DNA from: Typha latifolia
Taxonomy: Eukaryota; Streptophyta; Magnoliopsida; Poales; Typhaceae
DNA: 64,000 bases
Assembly (NCBI GenBank): GCA_019914945.1
Contig: CM034105.1
Span: 5,580,001 to 5,644,000 of the forward strand
Direction: 5' to 3'
The first letter of the stretch is position 1. Each line of letters opens with the position of its first letter. The notes beneath the pieces are model-generated. The model made no database searches, was not told where the DNA came from, and saw nothing but the letters and a program-made list of their open reading frames with translations. Both the position numbers and the translations under genes were made by a program. Positions 11,691-22,816 of this stretch are shown here, in pieces.

Positions 11691-12670
11691 GCCATTACAG
11701 TTTGATAGTTTTGGTAAATAGGCTATTCAACTGTGTAGAACTTGCATCATAGTTTCAACATTTATAAACGAGCAATAGATGTTCATATTGATAAGGTAAA
11801 ATGATGTTTTCTTTTAGACAGCAAACTTCTTAACAAGGGGAAGCAAAAGGAGCTAGCTAGTGGAACTTCTACCTGCCTTAATCTATTAAGATTTTCTTAG
11901 AGGCTTGTAATGTCTGAGTGGCCGCGTTAGTGGCTGGTGTTTCTTGGTGGGAAATCTGGCATTTGGTTGATGTCATGACCAGTCTCGTCCATGGCTGTTA
12001 CTAATACAAATGAGATGTGAAAATTATGACATGAAAAAAGGTGGTCATTATAAAGAGAACGAATAGTGTAGGATTCGAAGAAAGACAAAGTGGTTTAAAG
12101 GGACTCTCTCATCTACTATTTACCTATCGGCTCTAACAAAAAAAGAAAAAAAAAAAAGAAGGTCTAGTAATAAAGATTCATGACATTCCTTTGGAGGAAC
12201 TTGGATTTCTTTCTCTCTGCTTAGATTCTACTATCTTTATACAGTCAAATACAGTAGATGAGAGAGCCTTTTCCTTTGAACAGATTAGACCAAATTATCC
12301 ACTATATAAGCACTAGGACAAAATCAACTCACAGTACTGAATATAACTCCTGTTTGCTGTAGATTAATGGCACAAAGCATAAAATTTAATGAAACGAATA
12401 AATTTGAAGATGCAAAATATGGCACCATTTATATGCTGAGAGTTGAACTTTCCAAATTTAGAAGGTGCATGAATCTTACTCAATGAGTATGATTAATCGG
12501 GTACAGGATACAAAAGAGGAAAAATGGATAACCTTATCTAGTATGCAGTGAATGAATGCAAACCAATCTTCTTACAACTCACTGTGTGGTATGAAAAACC
12601 TGAAACAAAACGTTGATGTGCAACAAATCCACGTTGTTTACTAACTAAATTTATGCTATTCGTCCTCTTT
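11690..12670 (+). repeat. Duplicated promoter region of pseudogene d
   Basis: About 12090-12670 aligns closely with about 420-1010 in front of bZIP-a (GGACTCTCTCATCTACTATTTACC, ATGCAAAATATGGCACCATT, TGCATGAATCTTACTCAATG). About 11690-11890 resembles 39180-39350. The two pieces are separated by the inverted exon-1 fragment, so the region is a mosaic. Confidence 0.75.
11901..12090 (-). pseudogene. Inverted copy of bZIP proximal promoter and first part of exon 1
   Basis: Read on the minus strand this contains the proximal promoter (GTCTTTCTTCGAATCC, then CTCTTTATAATGACCACC). It then has an ATG at 11992 followed by about 90 nt closely matching the start of bZIP exon 1 (ATGGACGAGACTGG, CAACCAAATGCCAGATTTCC, AGAAACACCAGCCAC). 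The same part is missing from the sense-orientation remnant of pseudogene d 0.6 kb downstream, so it may have been moved and flipped. Transcription from the left would give antisense RNA to exon 1 of the siblings. Confidence 0.85.
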
Positions 12671-12685
12671 ATAGTTACAACCACG

Positions 12686-13016
12686 CTGAATGATACGGAG
12701 AAGTTCAACTCTCGTGTGAGGAAATTTCCATATTGCAGGAAAAAGAGCCTTTGAAGCCAAAGCAGGTGGAAGTGGCGGCGACGCCTGCTCTTCATCATGC
12801 TCCTCCTCCTTTTCAGAATGAAATTTTAGCCTCGAGTTGTGATGGAAGGTTCGACTTTGCTGGCGGAGAAGTTCTTTTCTAGACCCAAAGGAGCGAAGAG
12901 GTTTGGTTAATCTACTAGTTTGTTTTTATTTTCCTATTACTATTAGGATAGGGAATACAAAGCCTATTAGAAAAGTACTAATACCTGCCTTATTTGTTTA
13001 AGAACTCTTCTTTCAT

Positions 13017-13052
<36 letters not shown>

Positions 13053-13845
13053 TACGTACGTAATAAAATCAGTGGAATCTCCAGTAAATTAAACCACGTC
13101 AAAAAAACTAAATGCGTTCTTGTAAACTAAATATTTTCCTATTACTGTGGGTTTTTTTTTTTTCATATTTTTTCTGTATTAGTTCTTGTAAACTAAATGC
13201 ATCACATATAGGTAATTAATGCGTTAATCTAATAGAAAGACTGCTTGTGTAAATCCTGTTCAGCGTGACAGGATGTGGAAGGGGAAACAAAATTGCATAT
13301 AATAAAGCTCAGCTCCAGCAAAGGACACAAGCTCTGCAAGTAGAAGCCGATTCATGTACAGTTGCTCTTTATTATAAAGAAAACAAGGATAAAGTTAGAA
13401 AAATTTAATCAATCAACTTTTTGGTTTAGTCATACTTACATCTGTGGATATAAAATAACTGGGTAATTTTTTTCCTCTTCATTGTCCTGCAATTGATAGA
13501 ATGACATTATTGGAGTGACGGTTGAAAAGAGTGAGATGAAATATCTGTAATCCATCCAGCAACAAAAATAACTTCCACGATGTTAAAATTTTGATGTTCA
13601 ACTATGCTACTCTCTCTACCTGTTTTATCACATATATTTAAATTGGTCTTTAAATATTTTTTTTATAGATTTTTAATATTTCTATATATATAATAAAGGG
13701 TTTGGATTCGGATTTGTTGATCTTCTCTCTTTGCTGTTCCCCTAAGCTCTAAGTCGTTAATCAAGTGGCTAAGTATCAAGACGAGCCAGATGTCGTCAAA
13801 TGATAGAGCTCTACCTATTGATGAACTGTGGAGAACCCTCGTATG
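12686..13845 (+). pseudogene. bZIP pseudogene d (all four exons damaged)
   Basis: The exon 1 remnant is 12686-12900, lacking the first half and the region before the PKGAKR end. Exon 2 remnant 13272-13350 has the same loss of the basic region as pseudogene b, plus a stop after eight codons and a lost 3' end and donor. Exon 3 is 13500-13582, with indels and its donor changed from GGT to GTT. Exon 4 remnant 13747-13845 breaks off. The shared basic-region loss and shared flanks show that b and d come from one duplicated, already damaged ancestor. Confidence 0.9.
13019..13049 (+). repeat. (GA)n microsatellite
   Basis: A run of GA dinucleotides in intron 1 of pseudogene d. Pseudogene b has only GAGAGAAAGAGAGAGAG at the matching place (about 3650). 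Confidence 0.9.
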
Positions 13846-15692
13846 TTGCTGTGGATCCTTTAGAAGTGTTTATCTCCTCTCTATTCGTTAATTGAACCTG
13901 ACCACACTGAGCCGCAGCTGTTCCCATGTTTTGGGGGTTCTTCCACGGTTTGAGGCCTCTGTGGAGCCTAGGAGTGAAGAGGAGGAGGCTCCAATTGGTC
14001 CCTCCACTGAGCACGAGAGTTCCACTATATCTTCTCGACTTTTGGTCATTGAAGATTCTTTGACTAAACTCTTTTTTTCACTTTAGTAGATTTTAGGAGT
14101 TTAGCTGAGTAGACCAGACAAGCAGAGGGGCAAACTCGTCAAGGGATTGTGTTGAATGACATTGTGGCCATGTTACAGCAGCGTTTTCCTCTAGCCTAGT
14201 TTGTTTCTCTTATCAATTTCAGACAAAAGAGGGAGTAGTGTGTGAGTCCTATATGTGCTTAATGACTATATTTTAGTTGTTCTTAATGATTATGTTTTGA
14301 TTGTGCTTGATGACTGTGATATTCTTGATTATTGTGCTTAATGATTATGTGGTATGCTTGACATTGTGTTAAATGCCTATGGATGATTATGTACAATATG
14401 TTTAGTCTTTGATGTTAATTATATAGTTCATGTTGTACCGTTATTATTTTTGTATAATAGGATAATGTCTATTTTGCGTATAATTTATGATTAATCAAAT
14501 AAGAGTAGGTATTACAAAATAATTATTAAATAATATTGTTTTTTATAATTATATTTTTATTAAATCATATATATAGTCTTCTTTGGTTATTATTCAATCT
14601 TTATGCTATCTGATTTTACACACAGCATTTGGTATAGTAGTTTCAATGGCTGCAGGTTATTTTTTATTATTTTTTTTATCCTATCAAAGTGTGTGATTTG
14701 GTCTAAAAGGATGGTTGTAACCCTTAAATTAGTTGTTTGCGAAGTTTTTGGGTTTTGTCATGAAATTGCAAAAGAGGGAGATTAATTGAAACACCCAAAC
14801 CTCTAAATATGTGTAAACCACGTAGGTAAATCCCCCACGCGGTGCATCACATAATTTGTTAGTAATAGAATTTCATAAGGCACGTAGCAGCACAAGTTCA
14901 TACCATAAATAAACTCAATCATAGGAGTCCGGATACAAGTTTCACAGGCCACAACAAGCCTTCAAGATACATATCTAAAATATAACTCTAAAATCCAAAA
15001 TACAATGTCAATCATAATGCCTTCGCAGGGGCTCAATATAACTAATATACATATTGAAATAAAAAGTCAGCTACTCCTCGCTACCCGCACTTGCGTCCCC
15101 TAGCTCTGAAATAATGCCACCAAGAAATGGTGAGCACACAGCCCAGCGAGTATGATACATACAATCTATAACAATAAAATCATAGGTGCATATCTACTTA
15201 TAGTTGCTAGCAATAATAATACGCTTGTTTAAATGACTTATTATGAGTTACTAAGTCAATGCAATCAATAAAGACTACATGACACTATCCTGGAACATGC
15301 CAATTTCTGAGCGTATCAGGATAAGTCTATACAAATATAAAGCTTGATACAATCTTTTATTCATACAAATCTCAATCATAGTGATTACATGTTATGCACA
15401 GCAATAAAAGAGTAATTTAGTCATCTCATGCCCAATAAGGTATTAATCATGTGTTTATCATAGTTCACCGAGCTATTCACCACACAGGTAGATACTCTCA
15501 AAAAAATCATCCATCACATAACTATCCATCATCTTATACATCGAGGGGGATATATGCACATTTAGTGGTATTATCGAGCCTAGCTTTAATGATCAAGCTC
15601 GGCTCAGCCTATTTTCGAGCCGAGCTTGATTGAGCATTATCGAGCCGAGCTCGAGCCAAGCTCGAGCTGGCTCGATTATTTTGACAGCCCTA
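13846..15692. other. Insertion block between two exon-4 remnants
   Basis: This sequence has no counterpart in the other array units. 14050-14480 is AT-rich with repeated TTAATGATTATG-like words. About 14790-15560 looks like a decayed LTR-retroelement 3' end (ACACAGCCCAGCGAGTATGATACAT resembles a common plant LTR-element block); this assignment is tentative. About 15570-15692 is rich in CGAGCCGAGCTCGAG and ends TTGACAGCCCTA, the 3' terminus of the hAT-like family described at 16330. No intact gene. Confidence 0.5.
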
Positions 15693-15693
15693 G

Positions 15694-15825
15694 ATTTAAG
15701 TGATGATCTGAAAGAGCAAATCAAGTGGCTAAATATCGAGACGAGCCAGATGTCAGCAAATGGTAGAGCTATACCTATTAATGAACCGTGGAAAACCCTC
15801 ATATGAAACAGCTGCAACAATTATG
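15694..15825 (+). pseudogene. bZIP pseudogene e, exon 4 fragment only
   Basis: It matches the start of exon 4 (GATGATCTGAAAGAGCAAATC, then AGACGAGCCAGATGTC). It differs from the exon 4 remnant of d by about one base in ten, so it is a separate copy rather than the other half of a split exon. It starts directly after a hAT-like terminus and is followed by downstream module A. Confidence 0.85.
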
Positions 15826-15829
15826 TCGC

Positions 15830-16220
15830 CCGAAATTCAACCATATTCTACCATTATTTGCATTCGGTTTTCTTCCTTTATCAATTAAATATTTTCTTGG
15901 AAACTAATAATTAATTTGCTTGATCTTCTTACATGGCTATGTAAGTTTCATCCAGTTTCTTGGGTTATGCAGCTTCAAATCTGCACTAGAGATGATGAAC
16001 GTAAATATAGTTTTGAATAAAATCAAATTTCTTATAGAGCCATAATACTCACGGATATAAATCGGCTTCTATGAGTTGAGCAAGCCCTTTCTACAACGTG
16101 AAATTAAAAAAGAATAAAAAGAAGAAAATTATATTATACTAAAAAGCACATGTGCTCCACAATTCTATAAACCCAAGTCACATTCAGGGTTGTATCCTTA
16201 TAAATGCTAGGAAAATTGAT
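15830..16220 (+). repeat. Downstream module type A, copy 2
   Basis: It matches 4680-5165: the AAATTCAACCATATTCTA, TTGCTTGATCTTCTTACATGG and CACGGATATAAAT blocks appear in the same order. Noncoding. Confidence 0.75.
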
Positions 16221-16329
16221 TAAAAACACCCTTTTTATTTTATTAGGGTTAATTATGTTTATACCCCTTAATTTTACCCAATTTTTACAGGGATCCATAA
16301 AAACCTCTTTTATGTTACAATGTCCATCC

Positions 16330-16990
16330 TAGGGGTGTAAATAAGCAGAGTTTGAGTGAGATGGGCTTAGTTTAGCTCGAGCTCGATTGCTAGATTTTTT
16401 TCAGCTTGAGTTCGGCTCAAACTCGAGTTGAGCTAGAAAACCTGAGCTTGGCTCGACATAGATCGATAGGAGGATTTGCGGGTCGGGTATCGACGAGGCG
16501 GAAGAGAGGCGGCGGAGGACGGAGAGGGCCTTGATCTAGGAGTAGAGGAGGAGCAACTCGAAAGAGGAGCCCATGGCTCCTAACTTGCCTCCTCACCGTG
16601 AGTGATCCGACAACGGTGGTGCTTTGTCATTTGTGAAGCTTGTGGCAGCTCTGATCGGTGTAGGGCTAGACACGAAAAGAAAAAAGGAGATGCTCTCAGA
16701 TGGCTGTGCTTTAGATAAAGAAGAAGATAAAGAGTGAGGAGGAAGGAGCCGAGGAGGTGAGCAATGAACTTTTGTGAAAATATCCTAGATGCAGTCACCT
16801 CAGCTCCGGTAGCTTTCACTAATTATATATATATTGCTATAGTGTTGAACCTAATTGAGCGAGCTAGCTCCAACTCGGCTTGGTAATACATTCGAGCTCA
16901 CAATATTAGCTCAGCTTGGCTCATTTAGAGATCAAGTTGAGCTCGAGCTAAGCTTAAACGAGGAGTCTACAAGCTTTTTTGACATCCCTA
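16330..16990. mobile_element. hAT-like non-autonomous element, 661 bp
   Basis: It begins TAGGGGTGTAAATAAGC and ends TTTTTTGACATCCCTA, giving imperfect terminal inverted repeats (TAGGG-TGT-AA). Subterminal regions are full of GAGCTCGAGCTCGGCTC-type words in both orientations. Flanking 8-mers GTCCATCC and GTCGCCCC match at five of eight positions, which would fit a decayed hAT target duplication. No transposase frame is visible. The superfamily call is inferred from ends and target-site size only. Confidence 0.6.
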
Positions 16991-17384
16991 GTCGCCCCCT
17001 AAATTTTGGAGAAACTTCAATGTCACCATTTCGTTAGTGTACCCTTAGAACAAATTGGGCGAGTTAGCATACGTGGTGGCTATATCAGAATACATCAGTT
17101 GTGAAATGACCCAGATGCCCTTGATGGAGGGAAAGGAACTTAATTTATTTTAGTGCAACAATAGTGAACGAATATACACCCATCTTCATTCTTCCGTTCC
17201 CATTCTCTTCTTCTGGTCGTCTTCATTCTTCCCTCCATTCTACTTTCTCCTCTCCGACGATGCTACTGCCCTTCCCCTTGCCCACTGGTAGGTCTCCACA
17301 GTGACAGGATCGCTAAGGAGGGAGCAGAACAGTCTCGCATAGGATAGGGAGATCAACTAGACATGAAGGCCCTAATGCTATTGT

Positions 17385-19100
17385 TGGCCACCTTTCAACT
17401 AGCCCCTCTAAAAGTTTTCCTCTCTCATTCTCCTCTCTTGACCTCTCTCTCTCTATCTACCCCCAATAACTCCACCCATCATTGCCAAGAAATGTCACAA
17501 ATTCGGTGCTGATATTTGGATGCAAAGACCTCATCGTCACTATTGCTAGCCTTCCACCGCCTCTCTCTCTCTCTTCAAAGTTTTGCTCTCTCATTCTCCT
17601 CTCTCTCTCTCTCTATCCTCTCTCCAACTGCCCCTAATGACTATTTATCACGGTTGGTAAATGACGCCAACTCCCCACCACCCTCTCTTAGTGAGCTCTC
17701 CCTCTATCTCTCTCTCTTCGCTCTTTTCTTTACTGTTCTCATCTTCTTTCATGCTCTAGAAGGTTGGAGAGCCAAATCCTATGAGAAGATAGTTGATGGC
17801 TCGGCAACAATAGTCAAATTCATCTCTTGTGACCTAACTTTTTCTCCTCCCTCCTTTCTCCTTTCCCCTACTCTCTCTCTTATTATTCATAATTCTTCCT
17901 CTTCCTTCCACCTCTCGACTGTTATGCCATCACACCCTCGCATCGCCAATGGTGGTGCAACATCACCGTGTCTCCTGTGGTGGTGCAATAATCATTTTAG
18001 ATACTAGAGGAGTCATTGTAGGCTTGAAGCCATCACTACGATGGTTACCAAATTCTTTCATCTTTGGATTGATTTGATTAAAGAGAGAAAGAGGTATGCT
18101 AGGGGCTGATGGCGACGGTGGGCCCTATGTTCTACTAGCTACAATCAGTTATTCGTGGTTGGTGGTTGGGAGTGCGTGACACTCCACATACACCTAAGTG
18201 AACAAAGCCATTAGAGTCCGACCATTTTGGCCTCGTGGCTTTTTTCTTATTTTGATAATTTTACACTTATGGTTACGTTAATTAATGTATATGGTAACCT
18301 TACGTTAAAAATAACGGAAGTCACTCTTAACAAAAGTAGACTTCTCTCACCTTGTTTTTCACATTTGTAAGAAATCCACTGGAAGGAAGTTTTAGTCAAA
18401 AATAGAAGAGCATGATCTGTCAAAAAAGAAATCCATTCAAGATGTTGTGCAATTTGATCTGGAACTTCTGTAGTCCTTTCTGTCATTTCGGTTATAAAAG
18501 GTCATTTATGTCTTCTTCTCACCCTCAAAGTCTACATATACTACATAAAACTCTTTGCATCTTTGCTGTCATTGAGAAGAAAATGGAACGACGCAAGAGT
18601 CACTCTTCTCACTTCGTGCTTCCTCGCCGATTACGACCTTGGTTAGCTCTTAGGTTAACAATCTTCTTTCTATATATTTACCACAATTTTTAATATGACA
18701 TATTTTATCCTACGCCATTATGTTTTTCTTTCTTCTACATCAAGAGTAGTTATCAACATTTTTCTATATATACTAATTAAGTTATTGCTTAGCTTCCTAT
18801 GATTATTTATTTCCTTGGGTTGGCAACTCAACATTACCTTATCAGTTTTTTGGTCAATCCTAATTGTTTGTTTGTTGTTAGGTATCTTACGCAAAAAATA
18901 AATAAAAAAGAGAGAGATCCTATGTTCGCTGAAAGTCAGATTTAGTCTGTAAAAGAGTTTAACATCTAGATTGGCCATCTAGATCATATAAATTTTGTTT
19001 AAATCTTGATTGGCTATCTTGATCATATAAATTTAGTTTAACATCCACACCTTCTCTTTTTCTTTTCTGGTGCATGAAACACATTATATATGACATGTAA
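17385..19100 (+). repeat. Upstream module U, copy 2
   Basis: The most complete copy. It has a CT-rich half (17390-18000) with a low-complexity ORF not conserved elsewhere, then a GGTATGCTAGGGGCTGATGG block near 18090 shared almost exactly with 24505, then the TATA box and mini-ORF, then an AT-rich tail. It lies about 0.7-2.4 kb before bZIP-f. Confidence 0.85.
18493..18693 (+). promoter_or_regulatory. Orphan promoter plus 36-codon ORF in U2
   Basis: TATAAAA at 18493-18499 is followed 90 nt later by an ATG (18583) in a good purine context (GAAAATGG) and a 36-codon ORF ending at 18693 (MERRKSHSSHFVLPRRLRPW, then LALRLTIFF...). It is nearly identical in U3. The peptide is basic, then hydrophobic, and I do not recognise it. 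Confidence 0.5.
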
Positions 19101-19619
19101 TTATGTCTGAATTCTTCGATAAATATCTTCGTAGAATCACGAGGCTATAGGAAACTAACTACTGAACAATACTTCTTTGGCACTACAAGAGTTGTTGGAA
19201 CTAGTGGAGGATGGATTAAATCAAATTAATCTCGGAACAACATCTATCAGGTCATCCATACTATTTGGTTCTATTAGGTTCTACTTAGTTGAACTATGAA
19301 CTATTCGCTAACATCAAGCTAGCTGAAGTCTAAGCTTTAATTTTTGGAACTAATGCCTAAGGATTAAGGATGCCGATGGAACTATTTTTGGAACTAATGG
19401 CTACAATAGGTAGGGAAGTTTGTCATCCTAACTAATATATCAAAGTACTCTTCTTGAGTCAGCAGATATAACTTAAGTTAGATTATTTTAAGTTATAGTT
19501 ACCATCTCTACTGATTTCTAACAGAACCGGAGGGAACTTACCATAATTGTTTGTACGTACTAGTGTACGAGAAGATACATGAATCTTATTTAATGAGTGG
19601 GATTAATAGAATATGATGA

Positions 19620-19796
19620 GACAGGCCATGATTGCCACTACAGCTCACTACGGTATGAGAAACCGAAACATTGATGTGCAACAAGCCAACATTGTTTACT
19701 GACTAAATTTATTCTCATTTTTGTCGTTCTTCAAATCCTTCACCATTCCTTCTCTTTATAATGACAACCTTTCTTCACATCTCCTTGCTATTAGCC
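19620..19796 (+). promoter_or_regulatory. Conserved proximal promoter of bZIP-f (shared by the array)
   Basis: A block beginning CAGCTCACTACGGTATGAG and running to TTCTCTTTATAATG precedes bZIP-c, -f, -h and -i in the same spacing. The TATAAT box is at 19757-19762 here, 9031-9036 in c, 26294-26299 in h and 40005-40010 in i. Gene a has TATAGT at 1015-1020. Because the box is only about 40 nt before the conserved ATG, the 5' leader would be very short. The upstream in-frame ATG inside the box is unlikely to be translated. Confidence 0.6.
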
Positions 19797-20750
19797 ATGG
19801 ACGAGACTGGCCTTGATTGCCATGGTCACGGCACTAACCAAGTGCCAGATTTACCCACAAAAATCTCTGGCCACCGTCGTGCCCAATCTGAGACCATAAA
19901 CCTGAGCCCCGACGGCATCAACTCCATTAGAAACTCCGGAGTCCTCAACAATGATGACGATGATGATGAATTGCTCTCCATGTTGGAAGATCTCGAGAAT
20001 TTTAACTCTTCTTTTGAGGAACTTTCGCAATTGTTCAAAGGGGAGCCTTCGGAGCCGCCATCCATAGAGGCTGCAGCTACTCATCTTTCTTCTCCTCCTC
20101 TTGCTCATTCACATGAGGATAGTTTAACCCCGAGTTGTGATGAGAGGCTGAAGTTGAGGAGGCACAAATATAGTCGGTCATTGGATGAGTCTTTCTTATT
20201 TAACTCTGAGCTTCTTACATTAAGTATGAAAGAGCTATCGTTCACGGAGAAGAGAAAGGCCATGTCAACGGAGAAGCTTGCCAACATTGCTCTTGTAGAC
20301 CCTAAAAGAGCAAAGAGGTTTGATTAATCTATTTGCTACCATGATATAGAGAAAATAGATGTCGAATCTTGCCATTTGTGATATTATCTACAAATCTTCC
20401 ACGTTTATTATCAAGTTGTATGATGGTTAATCTTATGTTATTTTTTGTGTAATTAATTAAATCTAATACCATTTTTTATGTAGGTCCATCATCATCTGTC
20501 TCTGTTGATTGCCTCTCACCTTTTTATGTTTCTGGATATATTATCTCAACTTCTGTTTGGATATTTTAATCTCCTTATGAAATATTTATTTAACTAATCT
20601 TCAGCCTTTACGATAGGATGTTGGCAAATAGACAATCAGCTGCAAGATCAAAGGAAAGGAGAATGCGATACATGGCTGAGCTTGAGCGAAAAGTGCAAGC
20701 TCTACAAACAGAAGCCACTTTTTTTACCACTCAGATATCCTTGGTACAGG

Positions 20751-20781
<31 letters not shown>

Positions 20782-21254
20782 GTATATAGCTCTATTATAA
20801 GAAAGGGAAGGATAAAGCTTGAATACGAAGTCAACTAACTTTAGGGAAACATTGATATATTCCAGGAAAAAGAAAATTGTAGATAAATGTTGCAAATAAT
20901 TAAATTTTAATGTGTTTTCCTTTTTCCTGTTCATTGGTTTGCATTGATAGAGGGACACTACTGAACTGACGGTTGAAAATAGTGAGCTGAAGCTGCAACT
21001 ACAATCTATCGAGCAACAAATTCACTTCCAAGATGGTAAAATTTTACTGTTCAACTATGCTACTCTTCTTGTTTTACTGCTCAATTATGCCGTGATTAAA
21101 TATATTTCTATTGGTCTATAAAGCTTTTGTATATATGTAATTTTGTCATCTTTGTACTATTCATTTTGTTATCTATCGAGTAATTATAATAATCTACTAT
21201 TGCTATATCATCATGCATGATTATGATATTAATCAAGCCTTATATTGCTTAATA

Positions 21255-21285
<31 letters not shown>

Positions 21286-21603
21286 CTGATTTCAAGATGT
21301 TTTACCTTTGTTGTTCTTACAGCTCTGAATGATGCCATGGAAGAGGAAATTGAGCAACTAAGGATCACAACAGGCCAGACGTCATCGAATGTTGGATCTA
21401 TGACAAATCATGAAGAAACCCCACTTCAAGAAATGCAACATTTATATTACCATACCCAACCTTTGCAACCACTCAATTCAGAGCAGAACTTCAAATTCTT
21501 CCACAAGCATCAACTCACACTACAAGAGCATCAACCTCAGCTTCAAAAGCCAGTGCACATGCAGCATAAACATCAAGCACCTACAAATTTGAGAAAGAAT
21601 TGA
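19797..21603 (+). CDS. Group-I bZIP transcription factor (bZIP-f), 4 exons
   Basis: Exons are 19797-20317, 20617-20749, 20951-21035 and 21323-21603, giving 339 aa. Predicted nuclear dimeric activator or repressor of the VIP1/RF2 class. HRRAQS (26-31) is a canonical HxRxxS phospho/14-3-3 motif. A run of Asp, then [19 protein letters not shown] forms an acidic segment. DPKRAKR at the exon 1 end is the family signature. The basic region is N178-RQSAARS-K186-x9-L196, with the zipper at L196, L203, F210, V217, L224, L231 and I238. A Gln/His-rich tail (LQEHQPQLQ) follows. It pairs with bZIP-h (MLANRQ type) as the most conventional array member. The tail ends at a TGA about 20 codons before the corresponding stop of bZIP-h because of a small indel. 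Intron 3 contains a TA microsatellite (about 21257-21285). Confidence 0.92.
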
Positions 21604-21699
21604 CCAATGACTGGGCAGAGGAAGAGTGGTGAGGCGAGTTGATCTAATGACTGCGATGGCTCCTACATGGACCGGTGGGAAGAAAATGACGTGTGTAGC

Positions 21700-22816
21700 A
21701 GCCCCAAGTCAACAATATGTTACCATTGCATTAGGTTTTCCTTCTTATCAACTTAGTTTAGACTGCTAGATGCTTCTCATAAACTGAATTTATTTGCCTT
21801 AATAATTTGGGGACTGCTTCTCTATTCACATGTGGTCTATGTTCCTATTTAATGTGTTGTTTGCTTGTGACATACTTGTGATTTATGAATTTGAATATTT
21901 TCCATGAGTCTGAACTAGATTTTGGGTTCCTTGTGAAGTTCTTGTTAATAGTTCAATTGATATAGTATTTGCATAACAGCTCCACACAAAAATGGTAAAA
22001 TATTTATAAGAGATAGGTTTAGAAAAAGAATGAAAAAAAATCACATATATATGTGTATAATGTGGATGAAATAGAAGTGTCTAACTTCATTAGTCTAATA
22101 CAATCATAGGTTAGGGTAACGTGGCCTAGGGCACCCGAGTTTGGCCTGTGGGACTAGGTCTAAATGACTAAGGCTTTCGAGTGTCATATGCTCTGTTGGT
22201 GTAAACCTAGATTTACCACTTGACTAGATGATACAACTAAGTCTTATTGATAGATGTCTATAGAGAGGGCTTGAGGATTGGGCTACAAAATAGGTCAAAT
22301 GGGAAAAATCCCTTGAGCCAATGTGCTGGAGTGAGTCTATTGGATGCGGTTAGAGCTTTTGGCTAGTTTGGGCCATTAAATGTGAAGTTTGAGGCTAGAA
22401 TTTGGTAAGGAAATGTGCTTGGGTCTTAGCTAGATATGCGCTAGGGTTTAGATTATAGAAAAAGTTGTAATAGTCGAAAGCATTATTCTGGCTTGTAGCA
22501 GCCTACACAGCGAGGCCTTGAGCCAGTTAGGAATTTAGTAGCCCTAGATTTTAGGGAGGCACCTCCACAGCAAAGTGTGTTCGACTTGGATAGGGGAGGT
22601 CTAAGTTTGGGTTTAAGCTATAATTGAGCAAGGAAGGAGGTGGCTAGGTGGGTGGGTGGGTTGGCAAACTTGGAAGGCTAGTGGTGGTGTGATTTCAGGG
22701 TGAAGAAGATGCATGACAGCTTGGGGTAAGGGTGAGGTGCCACATCTAACATGAAGGTTGGTCATGGAGGTGGTGATGGTAGTGGTAAGGTGAAGGCCGA
22801 GTGGAGATGGATGGTC
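21700..22816 (+). repeat. Downstream module type D, copy 1
   Basis: It follows bZIP-f and recurs after bZIP-h (28190-29330) and bZIP-i (41810-43030). Landmarks are GTCAACAATATGTTACCATT, TGTGTTGTTTGCTTGTGACA, AAGGCTTTCGAGTG and CTTGACTAGA. No ORF is shared by the copies. Confidence 0.8.

Noticed and set aside
17516..18007. 163-codon Ser/Leu-rich ORF
   Set aside because: CT-rich low-complexity sequence in repeat module U2; the frame is not kept in U1 or U4.
19761..19796. N-terminal extension MTTFLHISLLLA as signal peptide or alternative start of the bZIP genes
   Set aside because: The upstream ATG lies inside the TATAAT box, is GTG in bZIP-a, and bZIP-c reads MSTFLHISLVLA; the family starts at MDETG-like residues.
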